Source of the DNA: JACKAQ01 sp965227145
GTDB taxonomy: Bacteria; Calditrichota; Calditrichia; RBG-13-44-9; J075
Direction: 5' to 3'
NCBI GenBank assembly: GCA_965227145.1
Contig: OZ245730.1
Coordinates: forward strand, 3,348,001-3,412,000
Length of the DNA stretch: 64,000 nt
Every line of letters begins with the position of its first letter. The first letter of the stretch is position 1. A program made the translations under genes and the position numbers. The notes under the pieces are model-generated. The model ran no database searches. It was not told where the DNA came from and was given only the letters and a program-made list of their open reading frames with translations. Shown here piece after piece: positions 26,753-36,112 of the stretch.

Positions 26753-27637
26753 ATGGAAAAACCTGACGTTTCGATCATTATTGCATCGTTTAATTCGCGC
26801 AACACGATACTGAAAACCCTGAAATCGCTGTTCCGGCAAACCTATCAGGGCGTTTACGAAGTTGTGGTTGTCGATAGCTCAACCGATGGCACCGGCAATC
26901 TCATTCGCCGGGAATTTCCGATGGTTCGGCTGTTCACTTTTTCGGAACGCAAATTTCCCGGCGACGCCAGAAACTACGGAATACGGCAATCTACGGGTGA
27001 AATTATTGCGTTTATCGATGCGGATTGTATCGCCGATTCACATTGGATTGAAGAAATTGTGCTGGCACACGAGACGCCGCATCCGGTTATTGGCGGCGCT
27101 GTGGGCAACGGTAATCCCGAAAGTTATGTTGGCTGGGCATATTATTTTTGCGAATTCAGCCAGTGGATGCCCAATTTCCCCCGCCGCGAAATGGCGGAAA
27201 TTCCCACCTGTTGCCTTTCCATCACCCGCGCTACATTTAACAATTACGGTCCGTTTATCGAGGGCGTTTACTGCTCGGACAGTGCGTTTCACTGGCGAAT
27301 CGCCCGCGAGGGCATCCGGGCGCGATTTGTGCCGTCGATTATGGTTTCGCACATCAATCTCACCAGCTTCAGAAAATTTCTGGCGCATGCGCCATTCCAC
27401 GGAAAAAGTTTTGCGCAAATGCGCTGCCGGCAGCATCAATTTTCCCGCAACCGGCGGCTGGCGTTTGCGCTCCTCTCCCCTTCCCTGCCGTTTTTGTTGT
27501 TCGCCCGAACTGCCAAACGGGCGTTTCAAAATCGTGTTTACCTGCGGCAATTTATCACGTCCAGCCCATTGATTTTTCTGGGGTTAGCGGCATGGTCTTT
27601 CGGTGAATTTCAGGGCTATCTCAATCCGGAGCAATAA
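26753..27637 (+). CDS. GT2-family glycosyltransferase
   Basis: A 294-residue GT-A fold enzyme. The N-terminal 'VSIIIASFNSRNTILKTL', 'VVVDSSTDGT' and metal-binding 'AFIDADC' (D-x-D) are the GT2 donor-binding signatures. 'RKFPGDARNYGIRQSTGE' fits the linker typical of exopolysaccharide transferases. The C-terminal hydrophobic segment ('FALLSPSLPFLLFA') may tether it to the inner membrane. Its stop codon is immediately followed by the flippase start, so the pair is co-translated. It is divergently oriented from the three-domain fusion protein. Confidence 0.88.
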   Translation: MEKPDVSIIIASFNSRNTILKTLKSLFRQTYQGVYEVVVVDSSTDGTGNLIRREFPMVRLFTFSERKFPGDARNYGIRQSTGEIIAFIDADCIADSHWIEEIVLAHETPHPVIGGAVGNGNPESYVGWAYYFCEFSQWMPNFPRREMAEIPTCCLSITRATFNNYGPFIEGVYCSDSAFHWRIAREGIRARFVPSIMVSHINLTSFRKFLAHAPFHGKSFAQMRCRQHQFSRNRRLAFALLSPSLPFLLFARTAKRAFQNRVYLRQFITSSPLIFLGLAAWSFGEFQGYLNPEQ

Positions 27638-29077
27638 ATGTTTTCCCAACGAAATTGGTTGAACGGCAGCGCGCTGATTTTCCTCGGCGAAGCGCTGGCT
27701 TTACCCACCGGACTGGTGACGGCGGCATTTTTGAGCCGCCAATTTGGTCCCGCCGGATATGGTTATCTGGTGCTGGCTGCAACGCTGGTCTCGTGGGTGG
27801 AGTGGAGCGTGACGTCGCTATTCTCCAGGGCATCGTTCAAATTGCTGAGCGAGCAAGAAAACTGGCGACCGTTTGCTGTTTCGATTTTGCGATTGCATTT
27901 TTTGATCGGCGCAGCGTGCGCTGGTGTTTTCTGGATTTCGGCAGATTGGATTGCCGGAATTGTCAATGAACCTGAACTCGCTAAATATCTGAAATTATTT
28001 GCTTTAGATATCCCTGTTTTTTGCCTGGCACGCGGTTACCGGAATGTGTTTATCAGCACCGGACGATTTAAACCGCGCGCTTCAGCAGCCGTAATTTATT
28101 GGATCGGGCGATTGTTTTTCGTGATTTTGCTGGTATGGCTCGGCTATTCAATTGCCGGAGCGATTGCCGGAATTATTGCTGCATCGGTCATCGAATTGGC
28201 AATTGCCGTGCGTTGGCTGAAACTGCCGATCTGGCGACAAACCTCGGTGCCGTTGGGCACGTTTTGGCGATACAGCGTGCTGCTGTTCTGGTCGGCAACT
28301 GCCCGGCGCATTTACCAACGTGCGGATTTGCTGGCGCTCAAAATATTCAACGGCAGCGCAGCGCAAGCCGGATTTTACGGCGCTGCCCAAAATTTGCTGA
28401 TGCTCAGCACAATTTTCATGACCTCAATTTCTCCGCTGCTGATTTCAACCGTGAGCAACATGCTCAGCAAAAATCGTCATTTGGAGGCGCAATCGACAGC
28501 TCGGAACGCGTTACGGCTGGCGCTGGGATTGCTGCCGCTGGCGGCGATCGTCGCCGGTTCGGTTAACGAAATTGTGCCGTTTGTATTCGGCAGCGAATTC
28601 ACGGATGCGGCACCGGTTTTTCAAATCCTGATATTTAGCGAGATAGCAGCTATTCTCATTTCACTGTCAACCGCGCTGATGGTCGCGAAAGGCTTCCCGA
28701 ATTGGAGCTTGTTATTAAATGCTGCCCTGATTTTTCTGGTGTTGCCGGGATATTGGCATTTCGTTCCGCAATTTGAAATGATCGGCGCAGCGAGCGTAAC
28801 AACCGGCGGATCGCTGATCGGCGCGATTGCCGGCATGTGGCTGGTTTCCCGACTGATGCCGGGAATATTACCGCTGCAATCGTTATTTCGCAGCGCGATT
28901 GTCGCCGGAATTTGTTTCTGGTTGAGTGACATTTGGGTTGCGGAAACCTGGCAACTATTGATCGAACTGCCGGTTTTGGGCGTTTTGGCGGGTATTTTAT
29001 TTGTGATTTTCGGAGAAATTTCACCAAAAGAGCGGCGAACGATCGTTCGCCAAATCAGCGTGACATTTGGGCGGTAA
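27638..29077 (+). CDS. Polysaccharide flippase (Wzx/MATE-like, oligosaccharide translocase)
   Basis: A 479-residue protein with about 12-14 membrane helices, typical of Wzx/PST flippases that move lipid-linked sugar units across the inner membrane. The N-terminal 'AAFLSRQFGPAGYGYLVL' is the characteristic first-helix pair, and 'FGSEFTDAAPVFQIL' is the common mid-protein loop. The ATG follows the GT2 stop codon directly, with GGAG 8 bases upstream. It faces the 3' end of a GT-C-like membrane protein. Confidence 0.88.
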   Translation: MFSQRNWLNGSALIFLGEALALPTGLVTAAFLSRQFGPAGYGYLVLAATLVSWVEWSVTSLFSRASFKLLSEQENWRPFAVSILRLHFLIGAACAGVFWISADWIAGIVNEPELAKYLKLFALDIPVFCLARGYRNVFISTGRFKPRASAAVIYWIGRLFFVILLVWLGYSIAGAIAGIIAASVIELAIAVRWLKLPIWRQTSVPLGTFWRYSVLLFWSATARRIYQRADLLALKIFNGSAAQAGFYGAAQNLLMLSTIFMTSISPLLISTVSNMLSKNRHLEAQSTARNALRLALGLLPLAAIVAGSVNEIVPFVFGSEFTDAAPVFQILIFSEIAAILISLSTALMVAKGFPNWSLLLNAALIFLVLPGYWHFVPQFEMIGAASVTTGGSLIGAIAGMWLVSRLMPGILPLQSLFRSAIVAGICFWLSDIWVAETWQLLIELPVLGVLAGILFVIFGEISPKERRTIVRQISVTFGR

Positions 29078-29096
29078 GTAACAAAATATAGATTGT

Positions 29097-30722
29097 TTAC
29101 GGTTTTTCGGCAATCGTTGAATCGGGCAACGCCACAACCACTTCGCTATCGCGAAAAATCAATACCGGATCACTGATATCTTTCATTCGGACAATCATTT
29201 GAACAGGTAGTTTTCGGTTGTTTACTTCCAAAATCTCCTGCTGAAAATCGGGCTCTTCAATCACCATTCCTTCGCTAAAAGCAATTCTTTGCAGATCGGT
29301 TCGTTTCGGAAAAAAGAAATGGGCGCCGGTCTGGAAAAGCGCTAATTCGTATTCATTTTCACCGGTTTTGTGGGCAACCTGCTTCCGGAAATCATCCTCG
29401 CTTGCCAGCGATAAGTAGCTGATTCTTTTAACACTTACGGAATCGGAATAATTAAATTCATGGCGCAACCGGAAATTAAGGAACGATCCCAAACCGAACA
29501 TATTTACCGGCACTTCGGCAAGTTCGCCGGGCACATTCAGCAGGTAGCAACTGCGCAATTGGTTCTCTGCAATTGTCGCTGCAACTTTTCCGGTGTATTC
29601 GCGGGAAAGATTTCCGGCGTTGATCCAACGGCGTTGATCCGTCATTAAAAACATTGCGTAAATCCAGCAAACCAATAGCACGCCGCCGTAGGAAAGCACA
29701 AAAATACGTCGTTTAGAGCGATTGGTCAAATACAGCAAATACGCCAAACCCAAACAAATTCCCACCGACGGAATGTATAAATACCAGCGCATCACCAACC
29801 GCAAAACCGGCAAAAGCGTGATCAAAGTGAACACCAGCGTAAAAAACAGCAATCGCGACCGGCGAAACAATCCGGCGGAAAAAACCAGCACTAAAATAGC
29901 GGCGATCGCAGCAACCGCAAACGCCATCGGGTTTGCCTGAAAATATTGCGCGATTTCGATGTGCCCGCCGGGGATCACCAATAATCCCAGATAAATTGCC
30001 AGATTTTTGAACAATAACAGCGGATTTGCCAAATTGTGGTCGGCATTGGAAAACGCCGCATCGCCGATATTCAAATAGCGAAAAGCCAGATATGCGATTA
30101 GCACCAGCCAAAAAACAGACGACAGCCGGAATGCTTCTTTCACTCTGTCTTTGAAGTGTCCCACTTCAAAAATAAGGGCATAAGCCAGCGCAACCAGCGG
30201 CAGTGAAACCGCCATTTCTTTGGACAATAAAGCGAGAATAAACAACAGGATAGACACAAAGTTATATCGCAAATCTTCTGTTTTGAAATAGCGAATAAAA
30301 AACAGCAGCGAGCTGATATAAAAAATACCGCAAATCATGTCTGTTCTGCCGGAAATCCAGAAAATATCGAGGCTGTGAATGGGGTGAAGCAAAAAGAAAA
30401 ATGCGGCGCTAAGCCCGAAAAAACGGCTGCGAACCATCATAATCGCCAGTAAATAAACCGTAACACTCATTATAATATGCAGCACCAGATTTGTGATGTG
30501 GTATCCGGTAAAATTGGCGCCCCACATTTGCAAATCGAGCCAGAGGCTGGCGATCGTGAGCGGGCGAAAATAGCGATAATCCAGCAGCGTGACATTTTTT
30601 GCCGCATGTTCGATATGCCCGATATTATCACTGACAAAATAAATATCCAGCGATGGATACAACACCACAAGTCCAATAAAAACAATGGATAAAATGCTCA
30701 ATAAATTATATCGTTGCGTCAT
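29097..30722 (-). CDS. GT-C-like (GT39/TMTC-type) integral membrane glycosyltransferase
   Basis: A 541-residue protein with about ten membrane helices followed by a soluble C-terminal domain of ~180 residues. The first loop has 'FVSDNIGHIEHAAKN' and 'YRYFRPLTIASLWLDLQMWG', the acidic and RP/TNxxLH ('ITNLVLHII') pattern of TMTC/GT39-like enzymes. 'FFLLHPIHSLDIFWISGRTD' also matches, its H-P-x-H and G-R-x-D being typical. These use polyprenyl-phosphate sugars on the outer face of the inner membrane. The start at 30722 is preferred over an in-frame ATG at 30779, which would add a Cys-rich hydrophilic tail. Acceptor unknown. Confidence 0.75.
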   Translation of the reverse strand: MTQRYNLLSILSIVFIGLVVLYPSLDIYFVSDNIGHIEHAAKNVTLLDYRYFRPLTIASLWLDLQMWGANFTGYHITNLVLHIIMSVTVYLLAIMMVRSRFFGLSAAFFFLLHPIHSLDIFWISGRTDMICGIFYISSLLFFIRYFKTEDLRYNFVSILLFILALLSKEMAVSLPLVALAYALIFEVGHFKDRVKEAFRLSSVFWLVLIAYLAFRYLNIGDAAFSNADHNLANPLLLFKNLAIYLGLLVIPGGHIEIAQYFQANPMAFAVAAIAAILVLVFSAGLFRRSRLLFFTLVFTLITLLPVLRLVMRWYLYIPSVGICLGLAYLLYLTNRSKRRIFVLSYGGVLLVCWIYAMFLMTDQRRWINAGNLSREYTGKVAATIAENQLRSCYLLNVPGELAEVPVNMFGLGSFLNFRLRHEFNYSDSVSVKRISYLSLASEDDFRKQVAHKTGENEYELALFQTGAHFFFPKRTDLQRIAFSEGMVIEEPDFQQEILEVNNRKLPVQMIVRMKDISDPVLIFRDSEVVVALPDSTIAEKP

Positions 30723-30885
30723 TAATTCTGGCTTTTCAGGTTTCAGATTACCAATGCGGCAGCATTTTTCAGCGAACAAATATCAAATCAGACCAGTATA
30801 AAAAATAATTTTCAAAAAGACCGAAGTTTTTTTACTTTTCAGGGATATTTTCAGAAAAAACAATCGACGATCGGAAAACAACTCA

Positions 30886-32913
30886 ATGAGCATTTCGCGA
30901 AATAAATTTCACCTGATGATTTGGATTGCAGCGGCGCTGCTGCAGTTTGCCGCACCAACTGTTGCCGAAGCCCAAAATCGCACCCGCGAAACCATCGACA
31001 GCCTGCGCTGGGGTTACGAATACAATTCTGCGGAGGCGTATCGCCGTGCCAATCAGGCGCAGCATCTGGACAGCTCCTATTATGTTGGCTATTTGATTGA
31101 AGGCTACCATTTTTCCGAACGTGCGGAGGAACTTTCCGGGCTTGCCAAAGCGGTTCCGCCGCTCCGAAAAGCGATCGATTTGTTCGAAAAAGATTTCGGG
31201 CGACTGCTGAAACGCCGGATCGACGGCGAAGCCATTTTTGGCGGCGCATGGCGCGATCTGCTCAAACAGCTCGATTATTATGATCTTTCCAATCGATTAA
31301 TCAACACGTACATCACGCTGGAACAGCCGGATTCCGCATACGCGGCTTCGCGACGGTTGCTCAGCAAAAATCTCGTTTTCGATTTTCAATCGCTGCACTG
31401 GATTTCCTGGCTGTATTTCCGGTCGCGAATTTACACCAGTGAAAAATACGATTTTTTGCGCGACAGCATCGAAGAAAATATGCACGAAGCCGTCGCCTAT
31501 TCCGACACGATGGAAATGCGTTACAAACGGAATGTCGGGTTTATCCGCCGGGAAATTATGGGCGTTTTTGTACCGAACACGCCATTTTACAACGCGTTCA
31601 ACAGCTCGTTTATCGAAGGTCCGATGAGCACGCTGGCCAACACGCGCGGCATTTTGTACGGCTATAATTTGAACCCGGAGCTGGCTGCCAGCTATTTCAA
31701 AAAAATGCCCGGCGATGACAATCTCGCGAAAAATGTGAATCTCGGCTACACCTATCTTTCCGCAGTGGATTTGCGCGAGGCTGAAAAATATTTCTCTGAT
31801 GTGCCGGATATGGGATCGCGCAGTCGCGGCGGGCATTGGCAGGGATTTTCAATTGTACAGGTCAGCAAAGATACACCGTTTGCCGGTGCGGCGCATCTGC
31901 AGGCGGATCGCGACAGCCACGGTTACACCATCGGCTATGGCTGGGATAACCTCTGTCTCGCCCGGATGTATCTCTACGCCGGACAACTGGACGAATGTGC
32001 CAGCGCGCTCGCCAAAGCGGAGAATTTTAAAGAGGTGCATTACAACACTTCGTTTCGCGAAGATCAGTATCGATTTATGCTAAAAACATTGCAATTAATG
32101 CTCACAAATGCCCGGCTGCAGGCAACCAAATTCGAGAACAAAAATAACTGGATCGCCTTTGACTGGTGGAAACGCTTCCCCGGATTGACGTTGGAAAAAT
32201 ATACGATGCTTTACCGACTAGCCAACGAAATGGCGGATAATCCCGAACGCGAAATGGTTTTTTATCGCCCGTTTCACTCCGAATCGATCATCAGTTTTGA
32301 CGAGCTCTGGTTCATTATTCAAAATTACAGCACCAATTATTTCAAAAAAGTGTTCAGCGAAGATGCGCAAACTGATCCGCGCGAAAATGTGGATCGCTAT
32401 TATCGATATTTTTGCGGAATGCTGCAGCGGGAAGATGGCGAGCCGGAAAAAGCATACGACACGCTCACCGAAACGCTCAGCGACGGCAAATTAGATAATC
32501 AGTACGAACGATTGCTGATCGCCAGAATCCACCAAAATGCCGGCGAAATTGCTACAGAAGAGAGCTGGCAGCCGCAACGGATTTTTCACACGAACATACT
32601 GTATCAAAATTATCCTGAGCTGGTGCCGTTTTCCGGTTTGCAGATGGCTTTCCGACTGAATGTCAACGAATCGCTGGCAAACGAAACCCGCTGGCAAAAC
32701 ATCGAAGACGACTTGCAGGATTTCAACATCAATTGGGATGCCCCGGAAAATGAAAATTGGCCGGAAGTGCAAATCGCCCAAAATGGCGACGGCCAATTGC
32801 AGTATCAGGTTATCGTTAATCGCGAAGTTTTTACGCAGGGAATTGTGGATGTATCGCAGCCGGGAGCAGCAAAACGGTTGGTTTATGCGTTATTCCGCAT
32901 CAATCGAAAATAA
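30886..32913 (+). CDS. Large secreted protein of unknown function with repeat-like helices
   Basis: I do not recognise this 675-residue protein. It begins with a signal peptide (basic SRNKFH, hydrophobic core, 'VAEAQ' end). The mature part is rich in Tyr, Trp, Glu and Asn, with helical repeats such as 'NLGYTYLSAVDLREAEKYF' and 'ARMYLYAGQLDECASAL' that look like degenerate TPRs. The C-terminal ~80 residues appear beta-rich ('QYQVIVNREVFTQGIVDV'). An outer-membrane-associated or periplasmic TPR protein is likely. It is followed 63 bases later by a tiny membrane protein with a strong ribosome-binding site. Confidence 0.6.
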   Translation: MSISRNKFHLMIWIAAALLQFAAPTVAEAQNRTRETIDSLRWGYEYNSAEAYRRANQAQHLDSSYYVGYLIEGYHFSERAEELSGLAKAVPPLRKAIDLFEKDFGRLLKRRIDGEAIFGGAWRDLLKQLDYYDLSNRLINTYITLEQPDSAYAASRRLLSKNLVFDFQSLHWISWLYFRSRIYTSEKYDFLRDSIEENMHEAVAYSDTMEMRYKRNVGFIRREIMGVFVPNTPFYNAFNSSFIEGPMSTLANTRGILYGYNLNPELAASYFKKMPGDDNLAKNVNLGYTYLSAVDLREAEKYFSDVPDMGSRSRGGHWQGFSIVQVSKDTPFAGAAHLQADRDSHGYTIGYGWDNLCLARMYLYAGQLDECASALAKAENFKEVHYNTSFREDQYRFMLKTLQLMLTNARLQATKFENKNNWIAFDWWKRFPGLTLEKYTMLYRLANEMADNPEREMVFYRPFHSESIISFDELWFIIQNYSTNYFKKVFSEDAQTDPRENVDRYYRYFCGMLQREDGEPEKAYDTLTETLSDGKLDNQYERLLIARIHQNAGEIATEESWQPQRIFHTNILYQNYPELVPFSGLQMAFRLNVNESLANETRWQNIEDDLQDFNINWDAPENENWPEVQIAQNGDGQLQYQVIVNREVFTQGIVDVSQPGAAKRLVYALFRINRK

Positions 32914-32976
32914 AAAAACTGAATCAATTAACCCGGATTTCCGTTTGAAAAGGAGATCAAAAAAGGAGACAGAAAA

Positions 32977-33174
32977 ATGGCAGAACCGGGTTCCGGCGGA
33001 AATGTGATTGCGGCATTGTGTAGTTTGTTTATTCCCGGATTGGGTCAATTATTGCAGGGTCGCGCGTTGCGCGGATTGGTTCATTTTGTGTTGGATGTGC
33101 TGCTGTGGCTGGTGTTGTTAGGCTGGATCATGCATCTGTGGTCCGCATACGAAGCAGCGAAATTTCGGGCTTGA
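32977..33174 (+). CDS. Small two-helix membrane protein
   Basis: A 65-residue protein preceded by a strong AAAGGAG site. 'LCSLFIPGLGQLLQGRALRG' followed by 'HFVLDVLLWLVLLGWIMHLW' gives two membrane helices with an amphipathic connector. The 'P-G-x-G-Q' motif is common to small TM2-like/DUF5683-like proteins of unknown function. It is very likely translated given the ribosome-binding site, and may share a transcript with the upstream secreted protein. Its stop codon abuts the 3' end of the convergent membrane protein. Confidence 0.78.
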   Translation: MAEPGSGGNVIAALCSLFIPGLGQLLQGRALRGLVHFVLDVLLWLVLLGWIMHLWSAYEAAKFRA

Positions 33175-33756
33175 TTATTCCTCGTTTTTCTCCATTGCAG
33201 TGCGTTCGGCAGCATCTTTATCGCGACGGGCTTCGGCAATTTGCCACGGTAAATCGATAAATAAATCCTGCCGGGGAAAATTTATAACCATCGAAAATGC
33301 GCCGATTACAAAATAAATATGAAAATTAATTGCCGGGCTAAAGGTCAACCAATAGCTGGCAACGCCTACCAAAACAATTAACATTCCCAACAGCCAAACC
33401 GTGGAAAATTTGGCTTTCCAAACGCGGAATATATTGCGAACCACATCCGCGTCCGAAATTTCGGGTTGATGCTGAATGGCTTCTGCAACAAATGTTCGGG
33501 CAAATCGCAGCGAAAAAAACTGCCGTTTGATTTGCAGAATCACCACCGCCATCAGGATTGCGATGACAAATCCACCCAAATCGATATTGTTAACATACGC
33601 AGCCATTTCCGGTTTTACCGACGGACGAATGGACAGCAAATGCCAAACTGCCAAACCGTAAAATAAAGCTGCCGGCAAAAAATACATTTGCCAATGCATC
33701 CGTAACTCTTTAATTTGCTTGCGGATAGGTTGTTTTAAATAATCACGTTTAATCAT
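33175..33756 (-). CDS. Hypothetical membrane protein
   Basis: A 193-residue protein with about four hydrophobic segments arranged as two hairpins ('FLPAALFYGLAVWHLL', 'LGGFVIAILMAVVILQI', 'TVWLLGMLIVLVGVASYWL', 'IYFVIGAFSMVINFP') and charged ends. I recognise no domain. It is transcribed towards the small membrane protein and away from the LapA/LapB operon; the 168 bases before its start must contain both divergent promoters. Confidence 0.65.
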   Translation of the reverse strand: MIKRDYLKQPIRKQIKELRMHWQMYFLPAALFYGLAVWHLLSIRPSVKPEMAAYVNNIDLGGFVIAILMAVVILQIKRQFFSLRFARTFVAEAIQHQPEISDADVVRNIFRVWKAKFSTVWLLGMLIVLVGVASYWLTFSPAINFHIYFVIGAFSMVINFPRQDLFIDLPWQIAEARRDKDAAERTAMEKNEE

Positions 33757-33924
33757 TGTTCTACCGTTTTTGCCAAAAATCTAAACATTTTGTATCGGTT
33801 TATCAACCGGAAATAGATTTGCCAACTTTTGTGCACCAAAATTCTTCACAAACCTTTAAAATCCGTTGATTTTGGTGGTTAAAGAGTTTATTTTTATATC
33901 TTGTAATCAAATAGGGTTCCTTTT

Positions 33925-34296
33925 ATGAAAATCATCCTTAATTTTTTGAAGATTTTCATCTTTATAATTGCACTGTATATTCTCGCGAGCAACAGCAGTC
34001 AATATGTAACGTTGAATCTTCTAAATCAAACAATTCCGCAAGTCAGCCTGTTAGCGGTTATTTTGGTTTCTGTTACCATCGGCGCGGTAATCGGTGCGAT
34101 TTACATGGCTTTTTCCGTGATTCAACACCAATCTGAAATACGCGAATTAAAGCAAAAAAACAGCCGTTTGATGACCGAACTGGAGAATTTACGAAATATT
34201 TCCATCGATGAAATACCAGAAGATGCGCTTTTACAATTAAACGCAGCTCAATATTCCGGAGAAAAAACAGTCCAACAGGATGGCGCAAATGGGTAA
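33925..34296 (+). CDS. lapA: LapA-domain inner-membrane protein
   Basis: A 123-residue protein with two N-terminal membrane helices separated by a short loop ('ASNSSQYVTLNLLNQTIPQV'), then a cytoplasmic coiled coil ('RELKQKNSRLMTELENL'). This is the LapA (YciS, DUF1049) layout. In E. coli LapA works with LapB to control LPS synthesis through LpxC turnover. The downstream gene overlaps by 17 bases and is LapB-like, matching the usual pairing and supporting the call. It is the first gene of a seven-gene forward run. Confidence 0.82.
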   Translation: MKIILNFLKIFIFIIALYILASNSSQYVTLNLLNQTIPQVSLLAVILVSVTIGAVIGAIYMAFSVIQHQSEIRELKQKNSRLMTELENLRNISIDEIPEDALLQLNAAQYSGEKTVQQDGANG

Positions 34297-35443
34297 TGCT
34301 CCCGTTTTTGAATTCTTCGTTTTGATGATTGCCGTTGGTGCAATTGCGTTGGTTTACTGGTTTTCCCGCAAACAGAATGTAGCTCCGGTTCAAAAAAGCA
34401 CCTACCTCGAAGCGTTGGAACACCTTGTTGACGGCAACGATCGCCTGTCCATTGAAAAACTGAAAGAAACGGTGCGCAACGATACCGAAAATGTGGAAGC
34501 ATATCTCCGATTGGGCGATGTCCTCCGCAAACGCGGATTGCACAGCAACGCAGCCAGAATTCATAAAGACCTGACGCTGCGCGGCGGATTGACTGCCGAA
34601 TTCCGGGCAAAAATTTACCGTAGTTTATTCAATGATTATCTGGCGCAGCAGGATTTCAAAAATGCCGTGGAAGCGGCCGAAAAAGTGCTGGAATTCGATA
34701 ACACGCCCGATGCCAATTTTTTACAGCACTATTTGCAATCATTGGCAACATTGAGCCAATGGCAACCCGCATTAGATTTAATTCAGCGGTTCCGGGATAG
34801 TTTTCCGGGGTCGATTGAAGAAAAAGCAGCGCTATTTTTGGTATTTCAAGGTATCGAACTACAGGAACAAAATCTGGGAAAAGACGCCCGGGTTCGATTT
34901 AAAGAAGCATTAAAAAAAGATAGCGGATGCTCGGCAGCACATTACTACCTCGGAAAATCTTATATTTTTGAGGATCGATTGGAAGATGCAGCCAAAATAT
35001 GGAGTAAATTTTGTCAGCAATTTCCGCGAAAATCATACTTCGTTTTCTCGGAGCTGGAAAAAGTTTGGTTCGATCTGGATCGTTTTCTGGATGCAGAACG
35101 CATGTATCAGGAATTGCTGAGCAACGATCGCAGTAACATTCATGCCGGATTAGCACTTGCACGAATTCACAGCAAAAAAGGTGAATTCGAAATCGCTATG
35201 GAAATTATTCAGCAATTGGAAGAGAAACTCCCGGATTCGCTGGAAATTTTGCGGCACAAAATTGAGCATTTCTTTCAAAAAGGGCAGTATAAACAGGCGG
35301 CGACCCAATCGATGGCGTATTTCGAAACGGTTCACGGAACGTTAACGCCGGTGTATCATTGCCAGGAATGCCAATATTCAACCGAAACCCCACAATGGAT
35401 ATGCCCAAAGTGCAAAAGTATCAACAGTTTTGGATTATCCTGA
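34280..35443 (+). CDS. lapB: LapB-like TPR protein with rubredoxin-type zinc ribbon
   Basis: A 387-residue protein: one N-terminal membrane helix ('FFVLMIAVGAIALVYWF'), about eight to nine TPR-like repeats, and a C-terminal zinc ribbon 'YHCQECQYSTETPQWICPKC' (C-x2-C, C-x2-C). This order is exactly that of LapB (YciM), which scaffolds the FtsH-LpxC interaction in LPS homeostasis. Whether the same partner is used here is inference. An alternative ATG at 34289 has better spacing from AGGA. It overlaps LapA at its start and the SPOR protein at its end. Confidence 0.85.
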   Translation: MAQMGNAPVFEFFVLMIAVGAIALVYWFSRKQNVAPVQKSTYLEALEHLVDGNDRLSIEKLKETVRNDTENVEAYLRLGDVLRKRGLHSNAARIHKDLTLRGGLTAEFRAKIYRSLFNDYLAQQDFKNAVEAAEKVLEFDNTPDANFLQHYLQSLATLSQWQPALDLIQRFRDSFPGSIEEKAALFLVFQGIELQEQNLGKDARVRFKEALKKDSGCSAAHYYLGKSYIFEDRLEDAAKIWSKFCQQFPRKSYFVFSELEKVWFDLDRFLDAERMYQELLSNDRSNIHAGLALARIHSKKGEFEIAMEIIQQLEEKLPDSLEILRHKIEHFFQKGQYKQAATQSMAYFETVHGTLTPVYHCQECQYSTETPQWICPKCKSINSFGLS

Positions 35444-36096
35444 TTCTGCTGCTGAGCTATTCTGTTTTTGGACAGGATGCCCGGGAATTGGCAGAATTGT
35501 ATTCGCAAAATCGCACGGAAGAATTGCGCGAATTGCGCGACCGGCAGTCGATCCGCCCGGTTGACTGGCGAAATTTTGTTGAATCGTTATTTATAAGTGA
35601 CGCAGAAGTTGCTACCCAAAATATGCTGGCAATTTACGGCAGCACCAGCGATAACCGGTTGCGCGGATTTATTCGCGAGCGGATTTCCAATTTTTATTCC
35701 GCCCGCGGTTATTACGAAACAGCCCGGCGTATTGAATCTGACAACGATTTTATAGACCGGTTGGTCACACTTAATCGCGCCAGAAATCCGCGGTCGGAAT
35801 CACCGGCGGATCGTGAAGATAGCCAGCCGATAACCAGCCAGCCTCGCTCCGGAGACGGCAACGGAGAAATGTTCGCTATTCAGGCAGGTGCTTTCACAAC
35901 GCTGCAAAATGCCCGCCGCGCGACGCAAAAATATCGCCGGTATTATTCAACTACAAGAATTCTTGAGAAAGAAAAAGACGGACAGCCTCTATATATTGTT
36001 GTCGTCGGTGAATACAAATCTCGAAATCAAGCGGAAACTGCTTTACCCGAAATAAATAACCGGTTGAATTTGAAGGGATACGTTATCGAGTACTAA
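35395..36096 (+). CDS. SPOR-domain envelope protein
   Basis: A 233-residue protein with a signal sequence ('FWIILILLLSYSVFG', then QD), a helical middle and a C-terminal SPOR domain of ~75 residues ('MFAIQAGAFTTLQNARRA', 'PLYIVVVGEYKSRNQAET'). SPOR domains bind denuded glycan strands of septal peptidoglycan. The start is not certain: ATGs at 35359, 35395 and 35401 all overlap the end of lapB. 35395 or 35401 gives the tidiest signal peptide. The overlap implies translational coupling with lapB. Confidence 0.82.
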   Translation: MDMPKVQKYQQFWIILILLLSYSVFGQDARELAELYSQNRTEELRELRDRQSIRPVDWRNFVESLFISDAEVATQNMLAIYGSTSDNRLRGFIRERISNFYSARGYYETARRIESDNDFIDRLVTLNRARNPRSESPADREDSQPITSQPRSGDGNGEMFAIQAGAFTTLQNARRATQKYRRYYSTTRILEKEKDGQPLYIVVVGEYKSRNQAETALPEINNRLNLKGYVIEY

Positions 36097-36112
36097 TACA
36101 GGAGCTTTTTGC

